DNA from: Delphinus delphis
Lineage: Eukaryota > Chordata > Mammalia > Artiodactyla > Delphinidae
Assembly: GCF_949987515.2 (NCBI RefSeq)
Contig: NC_082684.1
Span: 153,874,044 to 153,938,043 of the forward strand
DNA length: 64,000 nucleotides
Reading direction: 5' to 3'
Shown: positions 45,501 through 55,965 of the stretch, one piece after another
How the letters are laid out: each line of letters opens with the position of its first letter
How positions within the stretch are numbered: the stretch's first letter is position 1
Program-made: the position numbers and the translations under genes
Notes under the pieces: generated by a model
What the model was told of the DNA's origin: nothing
Database searches by the model: none
The model's input: only the letters and a program-made list of their open reading frames with translations

Positions 45501-46599
45501 CTAGATAAGTTCCTTTAGCAGTTGTTGTAAAGCTGGTTTGGTGGTGCTGAACTCTCTCAGCTTTCGCTTGTCTGTAAAGGTTTTAATTTCTCCATCAAAT
45601 CTGAATGAGATCCTTGCTGGGTAGAGTAATCTTGGTTGCAGGTTTTTCTCCTTCATCAGTTTAAATATGTCCTGCCATTCCGTTCTGGCTTGCAGAGTTT
45701 CTGCTGAAAGATCAGCTATTAACCTTATGGGGATTCCCTTGTGTGTTATTTGTTGTTTTTCCCTTGCTGCCTTTAATATGTTTTGTTTGTATTTAATTTT
45801 TGACAGTTTGATTAATATGTGTCTTGGCGTATTTCTCTTTGGATTTATCCTGTATGGGACTCTCTGTGCTCCTGGACTTGATTAACTATTTCCTTTCCCG
45901 TATTAAGGAAGTTTTCAACTATAATCTCTTCAAATATTTTCTCAGTCCCTTTCTTTTTCTCTTCTTCTTCTGGAAGCCCTATAATTCGAATGTTGGTGCA
46001 TTTAACGTTGTCCCAGAGGTCTCTGAGACTGTCCTCAGTTCTGTTCATTCTTTTTTCTTTATTCTGCTCTGCAGTAGTTATTTCCACTATTTTATCTTCC
46101 AGGTCACTTATCCGTTCTTCTGCCTCAGTTATTCTGCTACTGATCCCATCTTTTTTTTTTTTTTTTTTTGCGGTATGTGGGCCTCTCACTGCTGTGGCCT
46201 CTCCCGTTGCAGAGCACAGGCTCCAGATGTGCAGGCCCAGCGGCCATGGCTCACGGGCCCTGCCGCTCCGTGGCATGTGGGATCCTCCCGGGGCACGAAC
46301 CCGCGTCCCCTGCATTGGCAGGCGGACTCTCAACCACTGCGCCACCAGGGAAGCCCTAGAGTATTTTTAATTTCATTTATTGTATTGTTCATCGTTGTTT
46401 GTTTCATCTTTAGTTCTTCTAGGTCCTTGTTAAATGTTTCTTGCATTTTGTCTATTCTATTTCCAAGATTTTGGATCATCTTTACTATCATTATTCTGAA
46501 TTCTTTTTCAGGTAGACTGCCTATTTCCTCTTCATTTGTTAGGTCTGGTGGGTTTTTATCTTGCTCCTTCATGGGCTGTGAGTTTTTCTGTCTTCTCAT
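45501..46599 (-). pseudogene. L1 ORF1 (RNA-binding protein), interrupted
   Basis: ORF1p is the L1 RNA chaperone, a coiled-coil trimer. The N-terminal part (46599 down to about 46357) reads MRRQKNSQPMKEQDKNPPDL and on to heptad-like sequence NRIDKMQETFNKDLEEL. A CHR SINE (46151-46356) then interrupts. After it the coiled coil resumes with SRITEAEERISDLEDKIVEI (downstream of 46150) and leads to the RRM start (NIRIIGLPEEEEKK). A frame change near 45860 ends that frame at 45845; sequence down to a TAG at 45501-45503 still encodes the C-terminal domain in another frame. Non-functional. Confidence 0.93.
46151..46356 (-). mobile_element. CHR-type SINE, short form, nested in L1 ORF1
   Basis: T19 run (poly-A on the minus strand) to CCCTGGTGGCGCAGTGG near 46350. 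Carries a small deletion at TCCCGGGGCACG, where other copies have TTCCCGGACCGGGGCACG. No target-site duplication: left flank GATCCCATC, right flank TAGAGTATT, and the interrupted ORF1 joins without extra bases. It must postdate the L1. Confidence 0.95.
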
Positions 46600-47600
46600 T
46601 TTGCTTATCTTACTGTGTTTGGGGTCTCCTTTTTGCAGGTACAGGTTCGTAGTTCCCGTTGTTTTTGGTGTCTGTCCCCAGTGTCTAAAGTTGGTTCAGT
46701 GGGTTGCGTAGGCTTCCTGGTGGAGGGGACTAGTGCCTGTGTTCTGGTGGATGAGGCTGGATCTTGTCTTTCTGGTGGGCAGGTCCACGTCTGGTGGTGT
46801 GTTTTCGGGTGTCTGTGGACTTATTATGATTTTAGGCAGCCTCTCTGCTAATGGGTGGGGTTGTGTTCCTGTCTTTCTAGTTGTTTGGCATAGGATGTCC
46901 AGCACTGTAGCTTGCTGGTCGTTGAGTGAAGCTGGGTGCTGGTGTTGAGATGGAGATCTCTGGGAGATTTTCTCTGTTTGATATTATGTGGAGCTGGGAG
47001 GTCTCCTGTGGACCAGTGTCCTGAAGTTGGCTCTCCCACCTCAGAGGCACAGCACTGACTCCTGGCTGGAGCACCAAGAGCCTTTCATCCACACGGCTCA
47101 GAATAAGAGGGAGAAAAAGTAGAAAGAATTAGTAGAAGTAGAAAGAAAGAAGGAAAGAAAGAAAGAAAGAAAGGAGGGAGGGAGGAAGGAGGGAGGGAGG
47201 AAGGAAGGAAGAAAGGAGGGAAGGAAGGAAAAAAAGAAAGAAGATAAAGTAAAATAAAGTAAGATAAAATATAATAAAGTTATTAAAATAAAAAAATAAT
47301 TATTAAGAGAAAAAACATTTAAAAACAAAAAAATGGACGGATAGAACCCTAGGACAAATGGTGGAAGCAAAGCTATAAAGACAAAATCTCACACAGAAGC
47401 ATACACATACACACTCACAAAAAGAGGTAAAGGGGGGAAAATCATAAATCTTGCTCTCAAAGTCCACCTCCTTAATTTGGGATGATTCGTTGTGTATTCA
47501 GGTATTCGACAGATGCAGGTACATCAAGTTGATTGTAGAGCTTTAATCCGCTGCTTCTGAGGCTGCTGGGGAGATTTCCCTTTCTCTTCTTTGTTCGCAC
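46600..47600 (-). other. L1 5' UTR, distal part
   Basis: Between the CpG-rich promoter and ORF1. Contains a strictly purine tract on the plus strand (listed separately) and unassigned sequence. Frames on either strand are not L1 proteins. Confidence 0.75.
47100..47335 (+). repeat. Purine-rich (GAAA/GGAA/GGGA)n tract in L1 5' UTR
   Basis: From 47100 to about 47235 almost only A and G on the plus strand, then AT-rich (AAAATAAAGTAAGATAAAATATAAT). On the L1 sense strand this is a polypyrimidine tract. Likely internal expansion after or before insertion; comparison with other full-length copies would tell. Confidence 0.9.
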
Positions 47601-47619
47601 AGCTCCCAGGGGCTCAGCT

Positions 47620-48668
47620 TTGGATTTGGCCCCGCCTCTGCGTGTAGGTCGCCGGAGGGCGTCTGTTCTTCGCTCAGACAGGACGGGGTTAAAGGCGCAG
47701 CTGCTTCCGGGACTCTGGCTTACTCAGGCCGGCGGGGTGGGGAGGGAGGGGCACGGAGGCGGGGCGGGCCTGCGGCGGCAGAGGCCGCCGTGACGTTGCA
47801 CCAGTCTGAAGCGCGCCGTGCGTTCTTCCGGGGAAGTAGTCCCTGGATCCCCGGGCCCTGGCAGTGGCGGGCTGCACAGGCTCCCCGGAAGGGGGTGTGG
47901 ATAGTGACCTGTGCTCGCACACAGGCTTCTTGGTGGCGGCAGCAGCAGCCTTAGTCTCATGCCCGCCTCTGGGTTCCGCGCTTTTAGCCGCGGCTCGCGC
48001 CCGTCTCTGGAGCTCCTTCAAGCAGCGCTCTCAATCCCCTCTCCTCGCGCACCAGGAAAGAAAGAGGGAAGAAAAAGTCTCTTGCCTCTTCGGCAGCTCC
48101 AGACTTTTCCCCGGACTCCCTCCCGGCTAGCCGCGGCGCACTAACGCCCTGCAGGCTGTGTTCACGCCGCCAACCCCAGGCCTCTCCCGGTGCTCCGACC
48201 GAAGCCCGAGCCTCAGCTCCCAGCCCCGCCCGCCGCGGGTGAGCAGACAAGCCTCCTGAACTGGTGAGTGCCGGTCGGCCCTGATCCTCTGTGCGGGAAT
48301 CTCGCCGCTTTGCCCTCCGCGCCCCTGTTGCTGCGCTCTCCTCCGCGGCCTCGAAGCTTTCCCCCTCCGCCGCCCGCAGCCTCCACTCGCGAAGGGGCTT
48401 CTAGTGTGTGGAAACTTCTCCTCCTTCACAGCTCCCTCGCGCTGGTGCAGGTCCCGTCCCTATCCTTTTGTCTCTGTTTTTGTTTATTTTTTTTGCCCTA
48501 CCCAGGTACGTGGGGGGCTTCTTGCCTTTTGGGAGGTCTGAGGTTTTCTGCCAGCGTTCAGTAGGTGTTGTGTAGGAGTTGTTCCACGTGTAGATGTATT
48601 TCTGGTGTATCTGTGGGGAGGAAGGTGATTTCCGCGTCTTACTCTTCCGCCATCTTCCCGGAAGCCCC
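47620..48668 (-). promoter_or_regulatory. L1 5' UTR promoter, CpG-rich
   Basis: About 1 kb of GC-rich, CpG-dense sequence in AT-rich surroundings, the only CpG island in the window. Minus-strand 5' end has AAGATGGCGG (complement at 48647-48656), the YY1 motif that positions L1 transcription start, and CTTCCGGGAA ETS-like bases. An SP1-type GGCGGGGCGGGCC box is at about 47758-47770. In L1 generally this region also has antisense promoter activity, which here would transcribe the plus strand rightward into 48.7 kb. Retained CpGs imply a recent or hypomethylated copy. Confidence 0.8.
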
Positions 48669-48684
48669 TGAGGGAACGATTTTT

Positions 48685-48770
48685 AAGTCAAGTTCTTACC
48701 ATTCTCTGATTATAGGACGTTGAAAATGTCACAGGAGCATTCTCTGCCCAACTGCCTCATTAAATTATAA
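48685..48770. other. Single-copy flank of L1
   Basis: Short unique sequence between the L1 target duplication and a MIR. Confidence 0.5.
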
Positions 48771-48774
48771 TGAA

Positions 48775-48965
48775 AGCTCACATTTATGGAGCACTTTACA
48801 TTATTTTATGTTTACATTAATTTAATCCTCATAACAACCCTCTGAGCAGACATGATCTCCGTTGACTAGATTGGAAATGCAGGCTCAGAGTGTTGAAGTA
48901 ATTGCCCAAAGTCACACAGCTTGAAAGCAGCAGAGCTGGAACTTATATTCTGATCTTTTCAGCTT
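48775..48965 (-). repeat. MIR SINE, antisense
   Basis: TTTATGGAGCACTTTACA, CCTCATAACAACCCTCTGAGCAG, AATGCAGGCTCAGAGTGTTGAAGTAATTGCCCAAAGTCACACAGC, AAAGCAGCAGAGCTGGAAC: nearly full-length complement of MIR. Confidence 0.9.
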
Positions 48966-49980
48966 TAAAGCTCACATTTCCAGTCCTCATGCAGTGTTAT
49001 ATATTGCCTCCCCCATTGTTAAATGGACACAGTGGTATCTGGGGTACACAGGAGGGTTAACCTACCTATCAGGCACTGCACATGGTGATGGAAAACCTCA
49101 GTTCTAGTTACTGAACCCCAGCTCCGGCAACGCCACCCCCACTACTATTTACCTCTTTGGTGAGAGCTTGGGAAACCATTGCCTTCTATGGATCTCATTG
49201 CTGAGTTGTTAAATGGAGAAAGTTGGCCCCACTCATCTGAAGACTGGGACTGAGTGATGGTCTCATGTCCCTTCCAACCCAAAGACTCAACAGAGTGACG
49301 TAGCAGGAGACGCATGCTGTTCCCCACCTCCACGCCCCTTTCTTCCTAAGACACACCCCCAGATCCACAACCCTGCTTTAGCGCCAACCCTCTAGTCAAT
49401 ATTTCAATCCTCGTTTGTTATTTTCAAAAGAAACATGATCTATGAGTGTGGCAGAAAAAAAAATGAAGGTAACAAAAACAGTGGCTAACGTTTACTGGGT
49501 CCATAGAACGTACCAAAGGCTATGCTAATTGCTTCTCAAAAAACAACAACAAACCAAATCAAAACGATGCTAAACCTCATCTTGTGGTCCAGGTACATAG
49601 TGGAGCTGGCATCCCTTCCTCTGAAATCCCTACCCCTCCAGCCACTCAAGCCCAAATTCTGACCAGATGTTTGTCCACATCACACACTATGGGTGCTGGG
49701 TCTAAGGGCGTCGGACAGTTACATCCTCATTTTCCAAAATTACGTTGTTTCTTTCCACCTCTTTAAAAATTCTCACTCCCAAGTGCCAGTATCTCCATTG
49801 ACTAATCAATAGAAAAGTAACGTGGTAAAATACTCATGCTTGATTGTTGATGGCTTACGACAGCCTAATGTGTTACACTTCCTAGAAAGAGTCACCTGAA
49901 AAGTAGGACATGTGTTAATTCACAGGAGTTAGTGTATGAATGATGTGTGTGGGGACCATGATGGCAGGTAAGTTTTAGGT
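48966..49980. other. Single-copy sequence; possible MIR scrap at 49475-49530
   Basis: CAGTGGCTAACGTTTACTGGGTCC...CCAAAGGCTATGCTAATTGC resembles the start of an antisense MIR. The rest is unassigned. Confidence 0.35.
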
Positions 49981-49989
49981 AAAGGTCTT

Positions 49990-50320
49990 CTAGGCACAGA
50001 CCTACTAGAGAATGGACTTGAGGATATGAGGAGGGGGAAGGGTAAGCTGAGACAAAGCGAGAGAGAGGCATGGATATATATACACTACCAAACGTAAGGT
50101 AGATAGCTAGTGGGAAGCAGCCGCATAGCACAGGGAGATCAGCTCGGTGCTTTGTGACCACCTAGAGGGGTGGGATAGGGAGGGTGGGAGGGAGGGAGAC
50201 GCAAGAGGGAGGGGATATGGGGATATATGTATATGTATAACTGATTCACTTTGTTATAAAGCAGAAACTAACACACCATTGTAAAGCAATTATACTCCAA
50301 TAAAGATGTTTAAAAAAAAA
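49990..50320 (+). mobile_element. L1 3' end, 5'-truncated
   Basis: CACAGACCTACTAGAGAATGGACTTGAGG, AGCCGCATAGCACAGGGAGATCAGC, GGGTGGGAGGGAGGGAGACG, ACTAACACACCATTGTAAAGC, CTCCAATAAAGATG and an A-tail. Same subfamily as the full-length L1 but opposite orientation. GGTAAGTT occurs on both sides (49967-49974; near 50324-50331), a possible target duplication. Confidence 0.93.
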
Positions 50321-50334
50321 GGGGGTAAGTTAAA

Positions 50335-51058
50335 AAAAAAAGTGATTGTGAGATCAGGATAGGTTCCAGGTTTTCTGGAGCATTGGAGATATTAAAGAAA
50401 GGAGAAGACTCAGAAATTCCAAGCCATTCTGAATGGTAAACATACCTGAGAGACCCTGCAGGTGGTACTGGGGACAGATTGCGTGGCACTATATTGTGGA
50501 GGCGTCATGAAAGGACGAACAGAGTGTTGGATGTTTTCAGCCCAGCCAAGGCACTGGGACCCTTTCAGCTCTCTGGACTTGGTCCCCCTCTTTAACATCA
50601 GTGAATTGGGCCCGGTGACCTCTGCTGCTTCTTCCAGGTCAGGTGTTCTAGGCTGGCAGGCTCCCTTCCAACCTTCCTGTGCAAGTATGACGAGCTCAAG
50701 CTGAACATCCCCGGGTATTGGCTTTTAGGATAAATTCAAACGTGCTTGGAGATGGACGATGACGATGGAGGAAGAAGGATTCCTAAACCTGTTTACTCAG
50801 AGTCTCCCCAGTTTACTTGGGCAGCCTAACGAGCACACATTCCCTAGAGCCTGGAAATGAAGACAGTTAACCAGGGCTTCGTGTTGCTGTAGAAATAGGC
50901 GTCAGGAATTTTCAAGAAAATCAGCCAGGCAGCCAGCAGGATGAAGAGAAAGGGTGGTGCTGTCTTTTGTTGAGAGAAATTAACTGGGCTACACATGCAC
51001 ACACAGACACACACACACGGCTTGTTTTACCACCAAAGTAAGAAGGACTGAGTGAGAC
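50335..51058. other. Single-copy sequence
   Basis: Nothing recognised apart from a short CA tract at 50997-51018. Confidence 0.4.
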
Positions 51059-51059
51059 T

Positions 51060-51720
51060 GACTGTATTTTTTTATTATTATTATTTTAAGATGTTATTAT
51101 GTTTTAGAGCAGTTTTAGGCTCCCAGCATAATTGAGATGAATGTACAGAGATTCCCTGTCTACCTCCACACATGCATAGCCTCCCCCATTATCAATATTA
51201 CTCACTAGAATAGTATACTTTTTTTTTTTTTTTTTTACCAAGGATGAACCTACATGGATTCATCCTTATCATCCAAAGTCCATAGTTTGTGTTAGAGTTT
51301 ACTTTTGGTCTTGGACATTCTATGGGTTTGGACAAATGTATAGTGACAGTTATCCACCATTATAGAACCATAAGGAGTATTTTCACTGCCCAAAAAGATC
51401 CTCTGTGCTTCACGTGTGCATCCTTCCCTCCGCATTCACCCCTCACCACCACTGACCTTTTTACTGTCTGCATTGTTTTGCTTTTCCCGGAATGTCTATA
51501 TACGTGGACTCACAGAGGATGTAGCCTTTTCAGATTGGCTTCTTATACTTCGTAACGTGCATTTAGGATTCCTCCATGTCTCTTCATGGCTTGTTAGTTT
51601 ATTTCTTTTTGGCCCTGAATAATATTCCATTGGCTGGATGCACTGTAGTTTATGTATCCCTTCACCTACTGAAGGGATAAATAAAGCAACATCTTTGTTG
51701 CTTCCAAGTTTTGTCAAGAC
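51060..51720 (-). mobile_element. Old L1M 3' portion
   Basis: Complement of L1M: GTTTTAGAGCAGTTTTAGGCTCCCAGCATAATTGAG, CACATGCATAGCCTCCCCC, GTCCATAGTTTGTGTTAGAG, GACATTCTATGGGTTTGGACAAATGTATAGTGACA, GTAGCCTTTTCAGATTGGCTTC, CTGAATAATATTCCATTG. Frames are destroyed. A T-run at 51219-51236 may mark a lost insertion. Confidence 0.85.
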
Positions 51721-51800
51721 TGACTGTACTTCAGCTGGGAGTGTGCCTATCTATTTCCGCACCTGTTTTAAGACTATGATTCATGAAAATCCAGAGACCA

Positions 51801-51970
51801 CCAAGCTGAGCTCCCTGTGCTCTACTCTGTGATGACCTAGATGGGCGGGATGGGGGTGGGGTGGGAGGGAGGTGCAAGAGGGAGGGGATATAGGTATACA
51901 TACAGCTGATTCACTTCGTGGTACAGCAGAAACTAACACTATATTGTAAAGCAATTATCCTCCAATAAAA
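51801..51970 (+). mobile_element. L1 3' end, 5'-truncated, 170 bp
   Basis: CTGAGCTCCCTGTGCTCTAC, GGGTGGGAGGGAGGTGCAAGAGGGAGG, GATTCACTTCGTGGTACAGC, ATTGTAAAGCAATTATCCTCC, AATAAAA. Target duplication AAATCCAGAGACCA (51787-51800) and AATTCCAGAGACCA (51971-51984), one mismatch. Confidence 0.93.
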
Positions 51971-51984
51971 AATTCCAGAGACCA

Positions 51985-52545
51985 TGTCCTCTTTTTCCTT
52001 GTAGGCCTAGCACCTCGCACAATGTCAAGCACAAAAAGTGCACAAAACGTAGCTCGTGAGTGAATTAATGAGGCCATAAACATTGGCCCCCACTTGCCTC
52101 TGCCTCATTCCAGTCTTCAGGCTGTGTACTGATTGTGGACAGTGAAAAGTGATCCTATTTCTTGTGATTTCTTTCTCTACTGTTGTCCCTCAAGGTTCCC
52201 TCCATGTCACCTTTCATAGTTTCAAATGCATTAGCAAATCTGTAAGTGGGTGGGTTTCTACATGTGTGTAGGGTGGGGAGACAGAGTGGCCAACACTGAC
52301 TGACTGCAAATGCCTCTGGAATAGTCCTGCCTGGGGAAGACTTGATATGTTTGAGGCACTTAAAAAACAGCTACTGGGAAAGAATATTTTAGTCTCTGCA
52401 TGAACGACATTTTTTCTATTACCTATCTTTCTGAGAATTGAATTTTCGAGGACTAAATGGAATCTTGGTCAGGGATTCTATTTCAAAGTCATAAAAAATA
52501 AAGGATCACCCTAAATATGTGAGTGGGGATGAGGCTGAGAATCCT
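51985..52545. other. Single-copy sequence
   Basis: Nothing recognised. Confidence 0.4.
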
Positions 52546-52549
52546 CATT

Positions 52550-52895
52550 GCCCTGTGGTTTTCTCCCTCACTCCCAGCAGGTGTCAACTCACCTGTCACC
52601 TCATCGGGGGGGTCTTCCCTGACCACCTCTGTAACAAGCTGCTGCCACTCACATTACAATAACACTCCCTCCTCTTACTCTGCTACATCTTTCTCCACTG
52701 GACTTTCACAACTGTGACATTTACAATATTGTATTTTATTAACTAACTCAGTCTTCCTCACCAGAATGTAAGTTCTAAGAGGGTTCCATTCACCAGTGTA
52801 CCCCTAGAGTCCAAACCTGTGCCTGCATAGTAAATAATTCATAGTTGTTGGGTGAATGAAGAGATAAATAAATGAATAAATAATTGATTGAATGA
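52550..52895 (+). repeat. L2 LINE 3' end
   Basis: GGTGTCAACTCACCTGTCACC, GTCTTCCCTGACCACC, ACTCCCTCCTCTTACTCTGC, CACCAGAATGTAAGTTCTAAGAGGG, TGTACCCCTAGAGTCC and GTAAATAATTCATAGTTGTTGGGTGAATGAA reproduce the L2 3' end order. Confidence 0.8.
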
Positions 52896-53024
52896 TAAAT
52901 GCAACAGGGAGGAGAAATTTGAAGGTGAGGTTAATTTTCTCACTTTTAGTGGCTATTGTGGCTAAACAAACTTGTAGAATGGGAAAGAAAGAACACAGCT
53001 TCAGTGAATTGTGTATAAGATGGG

Positions 53025-53401
53025 TGTCGTAGTCCATTCAGGGCTGCTATAAAGAAATACCATAGGATACATGGCTTATCAACAACAGAAACTTACTTCT
53101 CACAGTTCTGGAGGCTCAGAGTCCAAGATTAAGACACTGGCAGATTTGGTGTCTGGTGATAAGTCTCTTTCTGGTTCATAGATGGCTGTCTTTTCACTGC
53201 ATCCTCACCTGGGGGGAAGGGCAAGGGAGATCCCTGGGGGTCTCTTTTATGAGGGCACTAATCCCACTCATGGGGTGCTCCACCCTCATGACCTCATCAC
53301 CTCCCAAAGACACCATCTTCTAATACATTACATTGGGGGTTAGAATTTCAACATATGAATTGGGGAGGGGGGGACAGGACACAAACATTCAGCCCACAGC
53401 A
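53025..53401 (-). mobile_element. MaLR/MLT-type LTR, solitary
   Basis: Complement of the LTR type at 27402-27760: TGTCGTAGTCCATTCAGGGCTGCTATA, ACAACAGAAACTTACTTCTCACAGTTCTGGAGGC, GGCAGATTTGGTGTCTGGTG, GGCACTAATCCCACTCATGGGG, CCTCATGACCTCATCACCTCCC, GGGGGTTAGAATTTCAACATATGAAT, ACACAAACATTCAGCCCACAGCA. Minus-strand TG...CA ends are recognisable; the 5-bp flanks are not identical. Confidence 0.85.
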
Positions 53402-53654
53402 GCAGGACTGGGCTAGAAGGGGGGCAGCCTTGTATGCATCTCTTCCTCTCTTCCTGCCTGTTATCCTGGAACTCTGGATTTGATTGCATTCCATGAGGAC
53501 AAGTCACTGAGCAAGAACAGGGCTGGCTTGGCCCATCCAGACCCTTCTGAGGCCTGCACCAGACAGAGGAGGGAGCTCGGGAATTGCCCTGCCTGTAGGG
53601 AAGACTTTGCATAGCTTGCTTGGCGTGAGATTTGAAGGAGACCCTTGTGATGTA

Positions 53655-53800
53655 GGAAAATGAGTATGGGGTTTGGAATCAGAGACCAAGCTCATACATC
53701 AGCCTTTCCACTTAACTAGCTACACGAGGACCATTTTTTTCTCATCTGCAAAACTGGTTCTGACACTTTCCTTTGGGGTTGCTCTAAGGACTTAAAGACA
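53655..53800 (+). repeat. MIR SINE
   Basis: GAGTATGGGGTTTGGAATCAGAGACC, CTTTCCACTTAACTAGCTACACG, TTCTCATCTGCAAAACTGG in MIR order. Confidence 0.7.
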
Positions 53801-53824
53801 CATGCCTCTGACAAGAAGTGGAGT

Positions 53825-54010
53825 GCGGTGTTAGCAGCACAGACTCTGGGTCCAGATCATCTGGGCTCCAAACATAGCTCCCTTGCTTGCTAGCCATATG
53901 GTTAGACACTCCAGTTTCTTCATAGGGCTGTTGTGAGGATTCAGTGAGTTAAGGTTCATACTTGCATTCCTAGCACAGAAGTCATCGAATAAACATTAGT
54001 TATTATTACA
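53825..54010 (+). repeat. MIR SINE, second copy in tandem orientation
   Basis: GTTAGCAGCACAGACTCTGGGTCCAGATCATCTGGG, TTGCTTGCTAGCCATATGG, CATAGGGCTGTTGTGAGGATTCAGTGAGTTAAG, CCTAGCACAGAAGTCATCGAATAAACATTAGTTATTATTA. Full-length but lacks part of the TTACTTAACCTCTCTG box. Confidence 0.88.
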
Positions 54011-55384
54011 CTCATAGAAGACACCTAATATTTAATACGTGCTCAATTAATGGTAGCTCTTATGATTATTTACTTTAAGTCCATTGGTATAAGTATAGGT
54101 TTGGGGACCAGTGCTTACATCCCACTCGAAATTCCTGTGGTCATGGGTGTAGCGTGAGATGAGGAAACTTCCTTTCCTGTTCTTCCAAACACAGGATGGT
54201 TGTGCTCTGGTTACGTTTTTTCATTTAACCCAAGCGTTAGCAACATGCTTTGTCGATAGAACCTTCCACATATTATGCAACAACTGCAGGTAATCATGTC
54301 AACACTTCCGGTGGTCAACAGCCATCCTAACTCTACCAGGAATATCTGTGTCCATCTGTCAGGTTTATCCTCCTGTCCAAGTTGATCCTGCTTTTTCCTC
54401 TCCCCCAGCCGAGCTTCATCTTAATCTTGACTGATAGCCATTCCTGGGTCTGTTCTCCTGAAAAGGCAAAAGCTGGGTGAGTGCTTGGCGACGGGTTTGG
54501 ACATGGGAAAGGAGTTGAGAGCGGGGTGGAGGCTGCGGTGCCCACGCCCTGGCCATCCTGCCTTTATGCCAGTCAAAGAAGAGCCCGGAAGGTCACCCAG
54601 GGATGAATTTGAGCTCAGGGAATGTCTTTGCCAAGTGCTAGTTATTGCTATAACTGAAACCTTGACTCTCCTTCAAGATTATTTCCATCACTGCTGATGG
54701 GTTTTTCTTTTTGGGGAGGTGAGAGGTGGGGAAGGTGAGTGAGAACACTGTGCTGGAACATTCCCCATTCCCCATCCCTCTTCCCAATTAGGCCTGTGAA
54801 CTGACCCAAACCCATCTTACTCTGGGCTTTCTGGAACAGGAAGGAGCGCTAAGCCACGCAGGCTGCCAGAACGACCCAAAAGTCCCAGAAGAGGCCCCTC
54901 TTGTTCAGTGAAGCTGTGGGCAGTGTCATTTAAAGATTCCTGAAAGATGGCAAATAATCAGCACTCCATAAGCCAAAGCCTATGTGAAAACTGCCTTAGA
55001 AACAAAAACTCCCCTTTATGGCAGCCCCTTGGTGGGGAACCTGGAGAAAATGTGGGCCGAGAATGTCTATGGAAACAGCTTTCAACAAACAGAACTCCAG
55101 TCATGTTTGGAAAGAAAATGATTCTACCTTCCCTGTAAATGTTTTGGCCAAAGCTGAGTGTGTTACAGCGCCCGTGTTGGAAGGTAACAGCTCTGGGGGT
55201 TTTTCGCCCTCCTGTTCAATCCCCAACTCTCTAATTCAAGGTACTGAATGCCGGGGATGGTTTGTGTAGGGCCAGGGAATCCACACTGCAGTCTTGGGGG
55301 TAAAGGAGAGCCTGGCATCACCTGCCTGCCCATATGGCTGCCTCTTGGTGAGTTGCCATGTTATTTATTCACATGACCCCTTAG
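54011..55384. other. Single-copy sequence
   Basis: 1.4 kb without a recognised repeat or gene. Short frames only. Confidence 0.4.
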
Positions 55385-55610
55385 TTCAGTGTAGCAGTGG
55401 GGAGCATATGCTTGGGACTGAAAATGCCCGGATTTCAGCGCTGGCCCAACACACTGTGTGTACAATCCCCGAGGCTCAGTTTCCTCACCTGCAAAATGGG
55501 GATAAGAAAGAAACCCAAGTCACAGTGTTGTGAGGGTTAGATGAGATGGAGTTCTTACAGAGAACTGTCATGGGTCAAATGACATTTGTTATTATCATGA
55601 TATTTATTGA
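55385..55610 (+). repeat. MIR SINE
   Basis: TGTAGCAGTGGGGAGCATATGCTTGGGACTGAAAATGCCCGGATTTCAGCGC, GAGGCTCAGTTTCCTCACCTGCAAAATGGGGATAAG, AGTGTTGTGAGGGTTAGATGAGATGG. Well preserved in the core. Confidence 0.88.
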
Positions 55611-55949
55611 TTATCTCTCAAGGTAGCAGTTTGAATGTTGTAGGAGAGAACCACTCAGAGTCAGTAGCTCGTCAGCTCACTCTCAGGGGTGGAACTCAGC
55701 CTTGGCTAGGTTGACATTCTACATAGTTCCATGTTTGGTCAGCATCTCGTAGGACAGGGACAGCCTTTTTCTGTGAGACTCTCTTCCTAGCAGGTATGAA
55801 ACCTCCCAGTCGGCCTCAGGTCAGGTGGGGAGGGGCAGTACCTATCATCCCTTCCCTTCCTGGCAGCTTTTCTCTCTCCCTCCCAGTGAAAACCAGCAAA
55901 GTGACCATGTCCCCAGTCTTCTAAGACCAGTGAACCCAACAGGAATCTT
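55611..55949. other. Single-copy sequence
   Basis: Nothing recognised. Confidence 0.4.
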
Positions 55950-55965
55950 GGAACCCAATTTTTTT

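Larger units (their letters stand above)
41240..48668 (-). mobile_element. Full-length L1 retrotransposon with SINE inserted in ORF1
   Basis: Complete from the 5' terminus (GGGGCTTCCGGGAAGATGGC on the minus strand, at 48668) to the poly-A tail (41240 onward), about 7.4 kb including a SINE of about 206 bp. The 16-bp target-site duplication TGAGGGAACGATTTTT (41224-41239; 48669-48684) is exact. Order on the minus strand: 5' UTR of about 2 kb with a CpG-rich start, ORF1, short spacer, ORF2, 3' UTR of about 400 bp ending CTCCAATAAAGATG. ORF1 and ORF2 carry frameshifts, so the copy cannot move on its own. The exact duplication and structural completeness say it is young by the standards of this window. 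Confidence 0.97.

Noticed and set aside
45824..46711. 295-codon plus frame, the second longest in the window
   Set aside because: It is the antisense of L1 ORF1 and the nested SINE; leucine/phenylalanine/serine-rich because it mirrors a Lys/Glu-rich coiled coil.
47689..48564. Multiple Arg/Pro/Ala-rich frames of 66-110 codons on both strands
   Set aside because: GC-rich L1 5' UTR has few stop codons; these are a composition artefact.
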